Source: Aestuariibacter salexigens DSM 15300 (GTDB lineage Bacteria > Pseudomonadota > Gammaproteobacteria > Enterobacterales > Alteromonadaceae). From it: a DNA stretch of 64,000 bases. Below are positions 38,214-49,021 of the stretch, one piece after another (position 1 is the first letter of the stretch; the number at the start of each line of letters is the position of its first letter). Both the position numbers and the translations under genes were made by a program. Location of the stretch: assembly GCF_000429145.1 (NCBI RefSeq), contig NZ_AUBH01000001.1, positions 186,001-250,000 on the forward strand, read 5' to 3'. The notes beneath the pieces are model-generated. The model was not told where the DNA came from and did not search any database. It was given only the letters and a program-made list of their open reading frames with translations.

Positions 38214-39056
38214 CTATCGCCTCTTGAGCTGCGATAGGAACGTGAGCAAAGGTGAATCATTTACGCCTCTGGCAACGAACCCGGACCACTCATCAGGCAG
38301 CTTTTGCAACACGTCCTGTGCCTGTTCTGCGTGTTCAAAAATGGCGAAACAACAGGCTCCCGTGCCCGTCATCCGAGATGGCGCGTATTCTATCAACCAG
38401 CGTAATAATTTTGCAACTTTAGGCTGCTGTTGCATGACAATTTTCTGACAATCATTGTGGGTAGTATCGAAACTATACTGTTGCCAAGAAATAAGGGCCG
38501 TATTTCGAGGGAGATCGGCGGCGGCAAACACCTCAGCGGTGGAAACCTGTATCCCGGGATGGGCCACAAGAAACCACTTTTCAGGTTGTTCACACGGCAA
38601 CAGCTTTTCACCCACGCCTTCAGCGAATGCAGTTTTTCCCTCAACAAACACCGGTACATCAGCGCCGAGCTGGATACCGATCTTCGCCAGTTGCGATACT
38701 GACAAGTTCAGCTGCCACAGATGATTGAGCGCCACAAGCGTCGTCGCAGCGTTGGATGAACCACCTCCCAGACCGCCGCCCATCGGCAAAACTTTTTTCA
38801 CTTCGATATGCGCGCCCAGTTGACAGTCGGTAGCGCGTTTCAAGGCATTGGCCGCACGTACTATCAGGTTGTCATCGTCGGCCACGTCAGGCAGAGAATG
38901 GTGGAGTGTTACCTTGCCGCTTGTGTTGATGTCAAACTGAATCTCATCGCCATAGTCGAGCATCTGAAACAGAGTTTGCAGATTATGGTATCCGCGATCA
39001 TTGCGTCCGGTGATGTGTAGGAATAAATTTAATTTCGCGGGGCTGGGCCACCACAT
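38214..39056 (-). CDS. ispE: 4-diphosphocytidyl-2-C-methyl-D-erythritol kinase
   Basis: GHMP kinase of the MEP isoprenoid pathway. 280 aa. The substrate Lys lies in PSPAKLNLFLHI, and the ATP motif PMGGGLGGGSSNAA is at about residues 92-105. ATG 39056 overlaps the lolB stop as TAATG, and GGAGG nine bases upstream supports it over the in-frame TTG 39071. Confidence 0.97.
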   Translation of the reverse strand: MWWPSPAKLNLFLHITGRNDRGYHNLQTLFQMLDYGDEIQFDINTSGKVTLHHSLPDVADDDNLIVRAANALKRATDCQLGAHIEVKKVLPMGGGLGGGSSNAATTLVALNHLWQLNLSVSQLAKIGIQLGADVPVFVEGKTAFAEGVGEKLLPCEQPEKWFLVAHPGIQVSTAEVFAAADLPRNTALISWQQYSFDTTHNDCQKIVMQQQPKVAKLLRWLIEYAPSRMTGTGACCFAIFEHAEQAQDVLQKLPDEWSGFVARGVNDSPLLTFLSQLKRR

Positions 39057-39664
39057 TACACGCGCCTCCAACTATCTATACGGATCCTGATACGGTTAGT
39101 GGTGTCATCCAAGTTGGTGAGGCTGATGCGATGAGGTAGCCACAACCCTTCGTATTCTTCATATCGGTCATAGTCAAGCTTCCAGCGTGCACAGCGCTGA
39201 CACGTGGGTGTCAGCGTACGAATCAGTCCCTTTTCGTCAAATTCAGCGCTGTCGCCGGGCATTGCCATGCCTTTTAGCCAATAAGGTAATCGGCTGACCG
39301 GGATATTCCAGCCTGTCATTCGCCAGATCAAAAAACTGGCATTGGTGTCTGTGTGGGTCTGCTCGTCCAGCGTCAGTTGCACCTGACCGTCAACCTGTTC
39401 CAGTGATACCAGTTCGCTGCCGAGTAGCGAAAATAATTTGAACTGATACGTACCAGGTTGGTGCTGCCATGACATCGACGCCGAAAACTTTTCTTCTGCG
39501 CTATTGAAAGCAAAGCGTCCGCGAACTTGCCATGCGTCAAACTGCTGCAGCGCTCGTTGATGCTGTTGTTGATCTAAATCGTCAGGAAGCTGATGAGTGG
39601 TCGTACATGCGACTGACATTAGTAGCAAAACAGTAAGTACAGCAAAATGAAAAAGACGTGACAT
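39056..39664 (-). CDS. lolB: outer-membrane lipoprotein receptor LolB
   Basis: Accepts lipoproteins from LolA and inserts them into the outer membrane. 202 aa; lipobox ending SVAC with Cys20. The mature part has the LolB pattern WQVRGRFAFNSAEEKFSASMSW and the PYWLKG segment. It is first gene of lolB-ispE-(tRNA)-prs and divergent from hemA, as in enterics. Confidence 0.96.
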   Translation of the reverse strand: MSRLFHFAVLTVLLLMSVACTTTHQLPDDLDQQQHQRALQQFDAWQVRGRFAFNSAEEKFSASMSWQHQPGTYQFKLFSLLGSELVSLEQVDGQVQLTLDEQTHTDTNASFLIWRMTGWNIPVSRLPYWLKGMAMPGDSAEFDEKGLIRTLTPTCQRCARWKLDYDRYEEYEGLWLPHRISLTNLDDTTNRIRIRIDSWRRV

Positions 39665-39802
39665 GAAGACTCAGTATGGAATGCTGATAGCAAAGTGATT
39701 CGTTTTTACAGGTTGTCGCAATGTGAACACAGAAAGCCTTTCGCTTTCAATAGTTTTACCTTTTTCGTACAATGCCGCTCCTTTTAGCCTGCTGTAGATG
39801 TA

Positions 39803-41059
39803 ATGACTCTGATTGCGTTTGGGATCAACCACAACACTGCCTCGGTCGAAATGCGTGAGAAAGTCGCATTCGGTGACGAGCAGCTGGTTGACGCATTGCT
39901 GTCACTCCAGAAGCAGGCAAAGGTGGACGAGGCCATGATCCTGTCCACTTGCAATCGCACAGAGATATACGCCAGCGCAGAGGCTCTCTCATCACAAGAT
40001 TTAGCTAACTGGCTGTCTGAATTCCACCGCCTTGATGTCAATGCAGTACAAACGAACAGTTACACCTTCTGCGAAGATGAAGCTATACGGCACGTGATGC
40101 GTGTCGCCAGTGGGCTGGATTCAATGGTGCTTGGCGAACCGCAGATCCTTGGGCAAATTAAGCAGGCGTACGCGAGCGCAAGAAATGCCGGTACGGTCAG
40201 TAGCGATTTAGAACGTTTGCTTCAACACACCTTTTCTGTCGCCAAGCGGGTACGCACAGAGACTGAAATTGGCAGTAACGCGGTATCGGTTGCTTTTGCC
40301 GCTGTGCAGTTGGCCAAACACATTTTTTCATCCCTGAAGAAGACCTCTGTATTATTGATAGGGGCAGGTGAGACGATAGAGTTGGTTGCCCGACACTTGA
40401 GTGAACAAGGCGTACAGCGTGTGATGGTCGCAAACCGTACATTAGAACGTGCTGCTGACATTGCTGCTCAGTTTGGTGGGGAAGGGCTGACACTACAGCA
40501 GATCCCGGCTCACCTGCCAGATGCGGATATTGTTATCAGCTCGACCGCCAGCCAGTTGCCAATTATCGGCAAGGGGATGGTTGAAAAAGCGCTAAAGTCC
40601 AGGCGTCACAAACCCATGTTCCTGGTTGATTTGGCTGTGCCCAGGGACATCGAAAGTCAGGTTGCCGAGCTAGAAGATGCGTTTCTGTACAGCGTTGATG
40701 ACTTACAGCAAATCGTTGAGAAAAATATGGCATCAAGGGAGTCTGCTGCGAAAGAGGCGGAGAAAATTGTCAATGAACAAGCACAGGGTTTTTTGCAGTG
40801 GGCTCGCCAGCAGCAACATCTTGATGTACTAAGAGAATTCAGAAGTAACGCTGAGCAACAACGGGATAAATTGAAGCTTCGTGCAATGAATCAGCTGGCA
40901 GAAGGCAGGTCGGCTGAAGACGTCATTGATGAGTTATCTAACAAGTTAACGAATACGCTGATACACCCACCAACGCAGGCCATCAAGCAAGCCATGGATA
41001 AGCGCGACACGTCGCTGCTTCAATGGCTGCAGGAAGCGCTTGGCCTTAGCAGAGACTAG
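39803..41059 (+). CDS. hemA: glutamyl-tRNA reductase
   Basis: First committed step of tetrapyrrole synthesis by the C5 route, reducing Glu-tRNA to glutamate semialdehyde. 418 aa. The nucleophile Cys50 is in STCNRTEIYA, the NADPH-binding domain starts near LLIGAGETIELVA (about 177), and the C-terminal dimerisation helix is present. A TACAAT -10-like element lies at about 39769. Starts the hemA-prfA-prmC run. Confidence 0.97.
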   Translation: MTLIAFGINHNTASVEMREKVAFGDEQLVDALLSLQKQAKVDEAMILSTCNRTEIYASAEALSSQDLANWLSEFHRLDVNAVQTNSYTFCEDEAIRHVMRVASGLDSMVLGEPQILGQIKQAYASARNAGTVSSDLERLLQHTFSVAKRVRTETEIGSNAVSVAFAAVQLAKHIFSSLKKTSVLLIGAGETIELVARHLSEQGVQRVMVANRTLERAADIAAQFGGEGLTLQQIPAHLPDADIVISSTASQLPIIGKGMVEKALKSRRHKPMFLVDLAVPRDIESQVAELEDAFLYSVDDLQQIVEKNMASRESAAKEAEKIVNEQAQGFLQWARQQQHLDVLREFRSNAEQQRDKLKLRAMNQLAEGRSAEDVIDELSNKLTNTLIHPPTQAIKQAMDKRDTSLLQWLQEALGLSRD

Positions 41060-41100
41060 ACTAATTAAATGCCATACCAGCACGATTGGAACCGATAAGA

Positions 41101-42189
41101 ATGAAAGCATCTGTTATTACAAAACTCGAGTCATTAATTGAGCGCTTTGAAGAGGTCCAGGCCTTGCTCAGTGATGCTGAGGTGATTGCTGACCAAAATA
41201 AATTCCGAGGACTGTCACGGGAGTATGCGCAGCTTGAGGATGTGGTGAAGTGTTTTAGACTTTATCAGCAGGCTCAGGAAAATCTTGCTTCCGCGCAGGA
41301 AATGCTGAGTGAAGATGACGCAGAAATGCGCGAAATGGCTCAGGAGGAGATCAGTCAGGCTAAGTCTGATATCGAGACGTTGGAAACCGAGCTACAAATA
41401 CTCCTGCTGCCAAAAGACCCCAATGATGATAGCAACTGCTTTTTGGAAATCAGGGCAGGTGCTGGTGGTGACGAGGCGGCAATATTCGCAGGCGATCTGT
41501 TTCGTATGTACAGCCGTTACGCCGAATCGCAGGGTTGGCGCGTCGAAATTGTCAGTGCCAGTGAAGGTGAGCACGGTGGTTACAAAGAAATCATCGCCAA
41601 CATCATTGGCGACGGTGCTTACGGTGTCATGAAGTTTGAATCTGGCGGGCATCGTGTTCAGCGTGTCCCTGAGACTGAATCGCAGGGTCGTATTCATACC
41701 TCAGCCTGCACCGTTGCCGTACTGCCTGAAATTGCTGAGTCTGAAGCCATAGAAATCAATCCGGCAGAACTGCGTATTGATACTTTCCGCGCGTCTGGCG
41801 CAGGTGGACAGCACGTCAACAAAACTGACTCTGCAATCCGCATCACTCACTTGCCTACCGGGGTAGTCGTTGAGTGTCAGGATGAACGTTCGCAGCACAA
41901 AAACAGAGCCAAGGCGATGTCAGTGTTGCAAGCAAGGCTTAATCAGATTGAAGAAGACAAGCGAGCCGCCGAAGAAGCCTCCACACGACGTAATCTGGTA
42001 GGCAGTGGTGACCGGTCTGAGCGAATTCGCACTTATAATTTCCCCCAGGGCAGGGTCACCGACCATCGTATTAACCTGACGTTATACAAGTTGGATGATG
42101 TGGTTGAAGGAGAGTTAAACGCGATTCTGGAACCGATTCGTCAGGAACATCAGGCCGACTTGCTGGCATCGTTGTCGGAAGAAAACTGA
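41101..42189 (+). CDS. prfA: peptide chain release factor 1
   Basis: Recognises UAA and UAG stop codons and triggers peptide release. 362 aa from ATG 41101, giving the family-like start [11 protein letters not shown]; an in-frame TTG at 41086 would only add five residues. The GGQ catalytic motif is at 235-237 in [14 protein letters not shown], and the codon-reading P-x-T motif is PET in VPETESQGR. prmC, which methylates this GGQ, starts on the next base after the stop. Confidence 0.97.
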   Translation: MKASVITKLESLIERFEEVQALLSDAEVIADQNKFRGLSREYAQLEDVVKCFRLYQQAQENLASAQEMLSEDDAEMREMAQEEISQAKSDIETLETELQILLLPKDPNDDSNCFLEIRAGAGGDEAAIFAGDLFRMYSRYAESQGWRVEIVSASEGEHGGYKEIIANIIGDGAYGVMKFESGGHRVQRVPETESQGRIHTSACTVAVLPEIAESEAIEINPAELRIDTFRASGAGGQHVNKTDSAIRITHLPTGVVVECQDERSQHKNRAKAMSVLQARLNQIEEDKRAAEEASTRRNLVGSGDRSERIRTYNFPQGRVTDHRINLTLYKLDDVVEGELNAILEPIRQEHQADLLASLSEEN

Positions 42190-43041
42190 TTGAACGACAC
42201 GTCTAGACGCATTGATACGTTGCTGAACTGGGCACAGCAGCAGCTAGGCGACTTGGATTCCCCGGCTGACAGTCGCTATTTATTAAGTCACGTGATTAAT
42301 CGACCGCTTGCCTATCTGATGACATGGAACGATAAGCTGGTAGATGACGAGCAAGCAAAACTCTTCAAAGCGCTGATCGAAAAGCGCAGGACAGGCTGGC
42401 CAGTTGCCTACCTTACTGGTCATCGTGAATTCTGGAGCCTCGAGCTGGACGTCAATCCAAGTACCCTGATCCCCCGTCCGGATACAGAGATTTTGGTCGA
42501 AGCGGCGCTATCGCTACCATTAGCTGATCATGCTCACATACTTGACTTGGGCACCGGCAGCGGCGCTATCGCGCTGGCCCTGGCATCGGAAAAGCCAACC
42601 TGGCAGGTTGACGCAGTTGATGTCAGTGCAGAGGCTGTGGCGCTGGCGATGGGGAACGCCAACAAGCATCATATTGACAATGTAACGATTTGGCAGAGTG
42701 ACTGGTTTTCTGATGTCACGAACACCTATCAGATGATTGTCTCAAACCCGCCTTATGTCGAACAAAACAGTGCCAGGCTCTCGCAAGGCGACGTGCGTTT
42801 TGAACCAGATAGCGCGCTGGTGTCAGGTGAGGACGGCCTTGACGATATAAAACATATCATCAACGCGTGCGAAAACTATTTAGTGTCCGGCGGATGGCTG
42901 GTATTGGAGCATGGATTTGAGCAGGGTGAAGCCATCAGATCGCTGTTAAACCAAAACCAATTCAGCAATGTAAAAACGGTGAAAGATCTGGCTGGTCTGG
43001 ATCGGGTAACGCTAGGGCAATACGTACAACAGTCAGAATGA
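42190..43041 (+). CDS. prmC: release factor glutamine methyltransferase
   Basis: SAM-dependent enzyme that N5-methylates the GGQ glutamine of RF1 and RF2. 283 aa. SAM motif LDLGTGSGAIALALA is at about 118-132 and catalytic NPPYVE at 186-191. It starts at TTG 42190, directly after the prfA stop with no gap, so translation is coupled. Confidence 0.96.
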   Translation: MNDTSRRIDTLLNWAQQQLGDLDSPADSRYLLSHVINRPLAYLMTWNDKLVDDEQAKLFKALIEKRRTGWPVAYLTGHREFWSLELDVNPSTLIPRPDTEILVEAALSLPLADHAHILDLGTGSGAIALALASEKPTWQVDAVDVSAEAVALAMGNANKHHIDNVTIWQSDWFSDVTNTYQMIVSNPPYVEQNSARLSQGDVRFEPDSALVSGEDGLDDIKHIINACENYLVSGGWLVLEHGFEQGEAIRSLLNQNQFSNVKTVKDLAGLDRVTLGQYVQQSE

Positions 43042-43145
43042 TTGAAAGTTGCAGCAAAGCCTCGTAATGTAGCGATACCACTAACGATATCTGTAATTAA
43101 CCCATACACCTGAATAGTTAGCACCGGTAATCACTGAGGACTGCG

Positions 43146-44720
43146 ATGAACGACGATTTTTTGTTCGCCGATGACACGGATGAAGAGGTAAGCGAAGAGC
43201 TTGGAAGCTGGAAAGTACTCATCGTCGATGACGAACCTGAAGTACACGCAGTGACGAAGCTGGCGCTTAGCGATTTTGTATTTTTAGATAAACGCCTCGA
43301 ATTTATCAGCGCCTACAGTGGCAAAGAAGCGCGTAAGATTTTTGATGAGCATCATGATATTGCGGTCGTCCTGCTCGATGTGGTGATGGAAACCGACGAT
43401 GCAGGCTTGCAGGTGGCGAACTACATTCGTAACCAGGCCAATAACCACTTTACTCGCATTATTCTGCGTACAGGGCAGCCCGGCCAGGCACCCGAGAAGG
43501 ACGTCATCCTCAACTATGACATTAACGATTACAAGTCCAAGACCGAACTGACCGCGCAAAAACTGTTTACCGTCATCATTGCCACACTGCGTTCGTATCG
43601 GGATATCGTGGTTATCGAAGAAAATCGTCGCGGTCTGGAAAAGATCATATCGGCATCTGCCAACCTATTTAGCCAACAATCCCTTGAGAGTTTTGTCGAG
43701 GGTATTGTGCAGCAACTCGCGTCGCTGTTGGGTGGAACCAAGGATGCGGCTTACATCACGTCTGCAGTCGCCGGCCCTAAACCAATAGAAAAAGCAAATC
43801 CTGTTCCCCTATTCGTGTTTGCCGGAAATGGTGAATTTCAAGATAGCGAAGGCCGCAAGCTGGACGAAATTGTTGATAGTGAGCAGTTGGCAACGTGTGA
43901 AAAAGCGCTGTCGGATAAATCGGTCGTTTATCATGAAGAACACCTCGCAGCGTACTGCAACAGCACGTCGAATAGAGGGTCACTGTTATTCTTATCTGGC
44001 TTGCCTCGAAAGCTGACGGAAGTGGATCGCAGACTGGTGGAAATTTTTGCACAAAACGTGCAGATTGCCTTGGATAATGTGCTTCTTACCCGTGATATCA
44101 AAGAAACACAGCGCGAGATTGTCGAGCGTCTCGGTCAGGCGATGGAGAAGGAAATGTTTGCCAGCCAGCACATTAAGCGAATGGTGCAAATGTGCGAAGT
44201 TATCGCCAGAGGCTGTGGCATGTCCGAACCTGACATTGAGATACTCAAACTCGCGGTACCTCTCCATGACATTGGTAAATCAAAGGTGCCGACGGCGATC
44301 CTTACCAAGCAAGGCAAACTGGATGATGACGAAGTTGATGTCGTGAGGCAGCATACCGAGTTTGGCTATGCGCTGTTAAAAAATTCTGACCGTCCGATCA
44401 TCAAAGCGGCGGCCATTATGGCGCGCGATCATCACGAACACTGGGATGGTAGCGGCTATCCCAATGGTCTGAAAGGAGATGATATTAGCGTATTTAGCCG
44501 CATTACGGCATTGATTGATGTGTACGATGCGCTTCGTTCAGCGAGGTGTTATAAGGCACCCTGGGAAAAAGCCGAGGCGCTAAATGAAATTGTCAGTGCC
44601 AGCGGTACACGTTTTGATCCAAAGTTGGTGAAAGTGCTGGAACAGAAAGTTGACGAGCTGGAAGCGATTATCGAAAAATATCCCGACGTGTCATCAGACA
44701 GTGACCAAACATCACATTAA
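43146..44720 (+). CDS. response regulator with DUF3369 and HD-GYP domain
   Basis: 524-aa two-component output protein, predicted c-di-GMP phosphodiesterase. REC domain residues 22-155 with acidic pair Asp28-Asp29 and phospho-acceptor Asp78 (VVLLDVVMETDD). A DUF3369 sensor-like region spans about 170-310. The HD-GYP domain at about 325-500 has PLHDIGKSKVP and HHEHWDGSGYPNG, so the metal ligands and the GYP motif are intact. It sits between prmC and sirB2, where enteric genomes have no gene. No partner histidine kinase is adjacent. Confidence 0.93.
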   Translation: MNDDFLFADDTDEEVSEELGSWKVLIVDDEPEVHAVTKLALSDFVFLDKRLEFISAYSGKEARKIFDEHHDIAVVLLDVVMETDDAGLQVANYIRNQANNHFTRIILRTGQPGQAPEKDVILNYDINDYKSKTELTAQKLFTVIIATLRSYRDIVVIEENRRGLEKIISASANLFSQQSLESFVEGIVQQLASLLGGTKDAAYITSAVAGPKPIEKANPVPLFVFAGNGEFQDSEGRKLDEIVDSEQLATCEKALSDKSVVYHEEHLAAYCNSTSNRGSLLFLSGLPRKLTEVDRRLVEIFAQNVQIALDNVLLTRDIKETQREIVERLGQAMEKEMFASQHIKRMVQMCEVIARGCGMSEPDIEILKLAVPLHDIGKSKVPTAILTKQGKLDDDEVDVVRQHTEFGYALLKNSDRPIIKAAAIMARDHHEHWDGSGYPNGLKGDDISVFSRITALIDVYDALRSARCYKAPWEKAEALNEIVSASGTRFDPKLVKVLEQKVDELEAIIEKYPDVSSDSDQTSH

Positions 44721-44787
44721 CAATGAAGTCCAAGCTCAGACTCGATAGCGCGTCTGTGCGATTGATCACAATAAGAGAGACAATCCT

Positions 44788-46087
<1,300 letters not shown>

Positions 46088-46165
46088 TGTCGTTTTGGTG
46101 ATCCAAACTATACTTAGGTAACTAAATTACGATAAGAAACCTCGTACTGGAGCCTGTCAAAGCAA

Positions 46166-48529
46166 ATGAAGCGGTTCGAGAAACAGCGTCTTGAGGCGTT
46201 GAAGAGGTTAAAGCTCCTAGACACACCAGCAGAAAAGCAGTTTGATAAGATAACTGAACTGGCGAAAGCTGTTTTTAAAACTAACATCGCGCTCTTTTCT
46301 CTTATTGACGACAATCGTCAGTGGTTTAAGTCTAAACAGGGCTTGGCGGTCTCTGAAACATCACGGTCGGTGGCGTTTTGCGATAAAGCGATTAAGCAAG
46401 ACAACATTTTTGTCGTAAATGACGCGACCAAAGATGAGCAGTTTAAATCCAATCCTCTCGTGACAGGGCCGCCTTACATTCGCTTTTATGCCGGAGCCCC
46501 GGTGCGCGAACCCCGAGGTTTTGCGGTGGGTACGCTATGCGTAATCGCCAATCAACCCAGGACTTTCTGCGATTCGGATAAACGGGTGCTACGCTTGTTG
46601 GCTGACCTCATCGAACGGATCCTTGAAGATAGATCTCGTAAACAGGCTAATACATCAGAGTTTTTTGCCAGCAGTCTCGATAGAGCGATACAACGGGCGC
46701 AAACAATATTTTTGTCCAGCACAGACAGTGAACGTGCGTTTGATTATGTACTTCAAGATTTACTTGAGCTAACCAGAAGTTCTTACGGACTGATTGGAGA
46801 GGTTAAGCTTGACGACGATAAACAACGCTTCATTCAAATAAAGTCTATTACCAATTTATCCTGGAATGAGGATACTGAGGCGTTGTACCAGCGCGTCAAA
46901 AGAGAAGGCATGTATTTTTACAACCAGGATAATGTCCTCGGTATGCCACTAAAAACTGGCGAAGTAATTATTGCGAACTTCATGCACAGTGATCCTCGCA
47001 GGCAAGGGCAGCCTAACGGTCATCCACGATTAGACAATTACATGGGTATTCCCATTTTCGTCGCTGACAAGTTAGTGGCGCTAGTAGGATTAGCGAATCA
47101 TCCGAGCGATTTCACCCTTGACCTTGTAGATAAAATCTCTCCACTATTGAATACGATCGGCAATTTAGTTGAGCGAACGCAACTTCTAAAAAGTAATGAG
47201 CAGCAACAGCAACAATTGCAAAGCGCAGCATACTACGATGAGCTCACTGGGTTACCAAATCGCCGCAAACTAAGAGAATTATTCGACGACGCTAAAAGAG
47301 CGGCGAGGAAAGAAGCGTATAAACTCGCTGTCTGCTTTTTAGACCTGGATGGTTTTAAAGAGATCAATGACCGATTCGGTCACCATACCGGTGACATTGT
47401 ACTGCGTAATGTGGCTGACAAACTGCAAAGAGTCGTCAGGCATCAAGACATCGTATCTCGTTTGGGCGGCGATGAATTTGTTGTGGTTATCAACAATTTT
47501 GTTAATCCAGGCATATTAGACAGAATTTTGAATGTACTAAAAGAACCTGTAGTGCATTTTAACTCCGCAGTTAATGTGACTGCCAGCATGGGTGTTACTC
47601 TTTTTCCCGATAACGATGCAGATATGGACACGCTGTTGCGGCATGCAGACCAGGCAATGTATGGAGCCAAGCAAGGCGGTAAGAATCAATTTAATTTTTT
47701 CGACATACAGCTTCATTCGGAAAATACTGAAAGGTTGTCCGCGCTAACTGAAATAATTGACGCGGTAGACAAGGGGCAGTTTGAACTCTTCTATCAACCT
47801 CAGGTAGATGCACAACAGCAATGTGTCATGGGTTTTGAAGCCCTCATTCGATGGCGTCATCCGCAAAGAGGGATTTTGCCTCCTTCAGAATTTGTTCAAC
47901 AACTCGAGCATACAGAACACGCCAGGACACTCAGCGTATTTGTAATTGAGACAGCCTTGAAACAGTTGCTGAAGTGGAGAGAGAATAGTTTGCCGTACTC
48001 ATTGAGTATCAATATCAGTACGAGTCACTTTCTAAGTGAATCCTTCAAGCATGATATTGCTGGGGCGTTGAAAAATATTCCTGATGATGTGCGAAGGCGC
48101 CTTAAGTTGGAATTGCTCGAAACAATAACGTCCGACAACTTAGACTACATTGTCACAACATTAGATTTTTGCCGCGGGCTCGGCCTTTACATTGCCTTGG
48201 ATGATTTTGGCACAGGTTACTCGTCACTAGAGTATTTTAGCCGCTTGAAGGTTGATGAAATTAAGATCGATCGCTCATTCATAGACGCTCTTAAACGTGG
48301 AAATGAAAATGCCCAGATCGTAGAAGCAATCATTTCTATGTCCACCAGTTTTGACCGACACGTCGTCGCAGAAGGCGTGGAGGACGAAGCCACCAGCAAC
48401 ATGTTGCTGGATATGGGCTGCAACCTCCACCAGGGATATTTCTACTGTAAACCCGCTGAACTCAACGACGCTCTAGCCTGGGCTAAAGGCTATGCGCAGC
48501 AGGAGCGCCGTGTTGAATTTGATATCTAA
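46166..48529 (+). CDS. GAF-GAF-GGDEF-EAL c-di-GMP signalling protein
   Basis: 787-aa cytosolic protein. GAF1 about residues 20-155, GAF2 about 180-340, a short Gln-rich helix (345-352), GGDEF about 353-515, and EAL about 525-775. The cyclase motif GGDEF (434-438) is intact and is preceded by a feedback I-site RHQD at 425-428, five residues before it. The EAL part keeps EAL (558-560), DDFGTGYSS, KIDRSF and AEGVED, so both synthesis and breakdown of c-di-GMP look possible. No membrane segment. Its end overlaps the convergent small gene by four bases. Confidence 0.94.
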   Translation: MKRFEKQRLEALKRLKLLDTPAEKQFDKITELAKAVFKTNIALFSLIDDNRQWFKSKQGLAVSETSRSVAFCDKAIKQDNIFVVNDATKDEQFKSNPLVTGPPYIRFYAGAPVREPRGFAVGTLCVIANQPRTFCDSDKRVLRLLADLIERILEDRSRKQANTSEFFASSLDRAIQRAQTIFLSSTDSERAFDYVLQDLLELTRSSYGLIGEVKLDDDKQRFIQIKSITNLSWNEDTEALYQRVKREGMYFYNQDNVLGMPLKTGEVIIANFMHSDPRRQGQPNGHPRLDNYMGIPIFVADKLVALVGLANHPSDFTLDLVDKISPLLNTIGNLVERTQLLKSNEQQQQQLQSAAYYDELTGLPNRRKLRELFDDAKRAARKEAYKLAVCFLDLDGFKEINDRFGHHTGDIVLRNVADKLQRVVRHQDIVSRLGGDEFVVVINNFVNPGILDRILNVLKEPVVHFNSAVNVTASMGVTLFPDNDADMDTLLRHADQAMYGAKQGGKNQFNFFDIQLHSENTERLSALTEIIDAVDKGQFELFYQPQVDAQQQCVMGFEALIRWRHPQRGILPPSEFVQQLEHTEHARTLSVFVIETALKQLLKWRENSLPYSLSINISTSHFLSESFKHDIAGALKNIPDDVRRRLKLELLETITSDNLDYIVTTLDFCRGLGLYIALDDFGTGYSSLEYFSRLKVDEIKIDRSFIDALKRGNENAQIVEAIISMSTSFDRHVVAEGVEDEATSNMLLDMGCNLHQGYFYCKPAELNDALAWAKGYAQQERRVEFDI

Positions 48530-48801
48530 TCAGCAAACACGACTTTAAAACGGTGCTCTGGTAATTGCTGTTTTACCTGCGCGATCAGCATATCTGTGTG
48601 GCTGTATAACAGTGATCTGGACAGCGACTGTTCTACCTGATCCTGCAAATTCAGTGTATTCAATGCTGTGCGTTGTTCAGCAAGCGTAGTCGCGATCTCC
48701 TGGTGAAGCGTTTGCTCATTCACCAGCTCCGCGCCAAAAGCATTGTTGGAGAGTGTTAAAAGCGCTACACTGAACAGCGTTGCGTTAACAAACGTTTTCA
48801 T
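48526..48801 (-). CDS. small secreted protein (91 aa)
   Basis: No family recognised. A clear signal peptide (residues 1-23, cleavage after NAFG-A) is followed by a mainly helical, Gln/Leu-rich mature part of about 68 residues with no cysteine. It is convergent with the GGDEF-EAL gene, the two stops overlapping. The ribosome binding site is weak. Could be a small periplasmic adaptor; no function is claimed. Confidence 0.65.
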   Translation of the reverse strand: MKTFVNATLFSVALLTLSNNAFGAELVNEQTLHQEIATTLAEQRTALNTLNLQDQVEQSLSRSLLYSHTDMLIAQVKQQLPEHRFKVVFAD

Positions 48802-48958
48802 TTTTTTAACCTTAATAATGTTAATGTTTACAACTTTTTCTCAAAATTTAATTAACGCGTATCAAAAACGTTAATAATGATGTAAAACAGTGAGTTCTAG
48901 AAGTTAATAAGAATTTTAGACCGGTCTGAGAAAGGGTTAAATTGACATTTATTGGCTT

Positions 48959-48986
48959 TTTTCAATTAGAAAAACTAATCTATAAT
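48959..48986 (+). promoter_or_regulatory. gcvA promoter with a CTAAT palindrome
   Basis: TTTTCA (48959-48964), 16 bases, then a perfect TATAAT (48981-48986). The spacer holds ATTAG-AAAAA-CTAAT (48965-48979), a perfect dyad of the T-N11-A kind used by LysR proteins. E. coli GcvA is known to contact CTAAT sequences, so this fits an autorepression site. The rest of the 220-base gap is AT-rich and includes the palindrome AGACCGGTCT at 48919-48928; I see no ORF in it. Confidence 0.6.
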
Positions 48987-49021
48987 TCATGAAAGCGTCA
49001 TATTGAGAATTGTTGTCAGAC

